Assembly: GCA_903921135.1 (NCBI GenBank)
Contig: CAIXOY010000397.1
Coordinates: 1 to 22,990 of the forward strand
Direction of reading: 5' to 3'
Source of the DNA: an uncultured Gammaproteobacteria bacterium
GTDB taxonomy: Bacteria > Pseudomonadota > Gammaproteobacteria > Pseudomonadales > UBA5518
DNA length: 22,990 bases
The notes beneath the pieces were generated by a model. The model was not told the DNA's origin. It saw only the letters and a program-made list of their open reading frames with translations, and did no database searches. Numbering within the stretch: position 1 is the stretch's first letter; each line of letters starts with the position of its first letter. Below are positions 21,938 to 22,990 of the stretch, piece after piece. The position numbers and the translations under genes are program-made.

Positions 21938-22990
21938 GTGGCAGAGGCTTCCGGTGTCGTGCTGCGTCGCGTGAGGGCGGCGTTACACGCACTGCAGGCA
22001 CCGGTTGCAGTGATCGCACCGGCCCTGCTTTTGCGTCCACGTACACGGCTCGCCGCGCTGGATGCCGGCTCCCCGTGGGACTGGGCGTATCTGGCAGAGG
22101 GCGAAGACGCGCGCTGCGGCAGCGACACGCTCACCGTCATTGCCGCGCGGCACGACCAACTGATGCCTGGCACCGTCGCAGTGGTTTTGCCGGGCGAGGA
22201 CATGCTGATGCTCGACCTGCACATGCCACCTGGCACAGAGGCGCGTGCGGCATCGGTTGCGCCCTACCTGATGGAAGACTACCTGCTCGAAGAGCTCGAG
22301 GCCGTGCACGTGGTGCTTGCAGCCAGCGGCAGCGCGGGCGTGCGACGCGCGGTGGCAATCAACGCGCAGCGTCTTGCCGCGACGCTGGCGCAATTGGCCG
22401 ACGCCGGCCTGCCCGTCGCCTCTGCCTGGGTGGACCATGAACTCCTCGCCCACGGGCGCGGTACTGCCTGCAATTTCCGCGATGGCGAACGGGTATTGCT
22501 CTGTGCGCCCGGCGTGCCGGGTTTCGCCGGGCCGCCTTCCGTCGCGGTGCGATGGGCCGAAGAGCAGGGCCGGGCCATCGATTTCTGCGACGGTGATGTA
22601 TCCGCTGCGGCGTTCTTCAATGCGCTCGCATGGCCGGATGCCGGTCGCGCTGCGGTCGATTTGCTTCAGGGCCGCTTCGAGCCACAGGCAGGTCGCCTGG
22701 CGCGCCGGCGCAGCCGTACGGTCTTGCTGGCGGCTGCGTCGCTGCTGCCTGTGCTTTTCGCTGCGCCCGGGCTCACGCTCGGCCTCTGGCACGCGCAGCA
22801 GGCGCAGACGATCCGTGCCGAGGCGCGGGTGCTGCTGGCGAGGCACTACCCGGAACTCGCCCACGCGCCGCACCTCGGCAGGGCGCTCGAGGCGCAGGCA
22901 CTACAGCCCGCGCGCAGGGCCGCACCTGAGGCTCCCCGGTTCGCGGCTCTGCTGGGCGAAGTCGGCGTGGTGCTGATGCGGATGTCGCCC
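21938..22990 (+). CDS. gspL: Type II secretion protein GspL, C-terminus cut by window edge
   Basis: 351 codons are present and the frame is open to the window end. The N-terminal part is the actin-like cytoplasmic domain: VAVVLPGEDMLMLDLHMPPG followed by ASVAPYLMEDYLLEELEAVHVVL, as in GspL/PilM-like proteins. DLLQGRFEPQ (241-250) is the typical GspL motif just before the transmembrane helix (~258-282, TVLLAAASLLPVLFAAPGLT). The periplasmic ferredoxin-like domain would lie beyond the edge. GspL links the GspE ATPase to the platform. The GTG at 21938 starts one base after the gspD stop; internal GTG codons at 21959 and 21971 are alternative starts. Placement directly after gspD is unusual. Confidence 0.87.
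   Translation, partial: MAEASGVVLRRVRAALHALQAPVAVIAPALLLRPRTRLAALDAGSPWDWAYLAEGEDARCGSDTLTVIAARHDQLMPGTVAVVLPGEDMLMLDLHMPPGTEARAASVAPYLMEDYLLEELEAVHVVLAASGSAGVRRAVAINAQRLAATLAQLADAGLPVASAWVDHELLAHGRGTACNFRDGERVLLCAPGVPGFAGPPSVAVRWAEEQGRAIDFCDGDVSAAAFFNALAWPDAGRAAVDLLQGRFEPQAGRLARRRSRTVLLAAASLLPVLFAAPGLTLGLWHAQQAQTIRAEARVLLARHYPELAHAPHLGRALEAQALQPARRAAPEAPRFAALLGEVGVVLMRMSP

Noticed and set aside
20314..22236. A 640-codon minus-strand frame opposite gspD/gspL
   Set aside because: gspD is unmistakable on the plus strand; the antisense product has no recognisable domain.

Overview
This is a high-GC stretch, most likely chromosomal, from a Gram-negative bacterium and probably a gammaproteobacterium. 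It carries type II secretion (T2SS) genes, outer-membrane-type lipoproteins, and a repeat cluster closely resembling the REP elements of Pseudomonas and relatives. I cannot place it to genus. Genes are densely packed and most start choices are supported by Shine-Dalgarno (SD) motifs or by family N-termini. I see no tRNA, rRNA, CRISPR array, transposase or integrase.

Left part (1-8574) is metabolic and housekeeping. It holds a partial dimethylarginine dimethylaminohydrolase (minus strand, runs off the left edge) divergent from a LuxR-type regulator, then an SDR oxidoreductase and undecaprenyl-diphosphatase uppP on the plus strand. A Cys/Met-metabolism PLP enzyme is convergent with uppP. A BphC/HsaC-like extradiol dioxygenase is divergent from the PLP enzyme. 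After it come a glutathione-peroxidase-like exported protein, an uncharacterised lipoprotein and an M48 metalloprotease; the last two overlap by 4 bases.

Middle (8575-10833): a REP cluster of three copies (two direct, one inverted, with a compensatory stem change) separates the protease gene from a minus-strand, exported CocE/NonD-type hydrolase.

Right part (10834-18872) is the most interesting. A 2,374-residue RHS protein has its own Sec signal peptide, fibronectin/Ig-like domains, an SpvB-type domain, FG-GAP/VCBS repeats, YD repeats, an RHS core ending in DPSG, and a C-terminal M23 (LytM-like) metallopeptidase domain. Immediately downstream is a small signal-peptide-bearing, lipocalin-like protein whose SD is made of the last codons of the RHS gene. 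I read the pair as a polymorphic toxin that attacks peptidoglycan plus a periplasmic immunity protein. Codon use changes towards the toxin tip, suggesting module exchange, and an orphan 3' gene remnant follows.

Far right (18983-22990): a small exported protein overlaps the start of gspC, followed tightly by gspD (secretin) and gspL (cut by the window edge). These are T2SS genes. The gspC-gspD-gspL order is unlike the usual gspC-D-E-F order. Their position beside a Sec-signalled giant RHS protein suggests, but does not prove, that T2SS could be its exit route.
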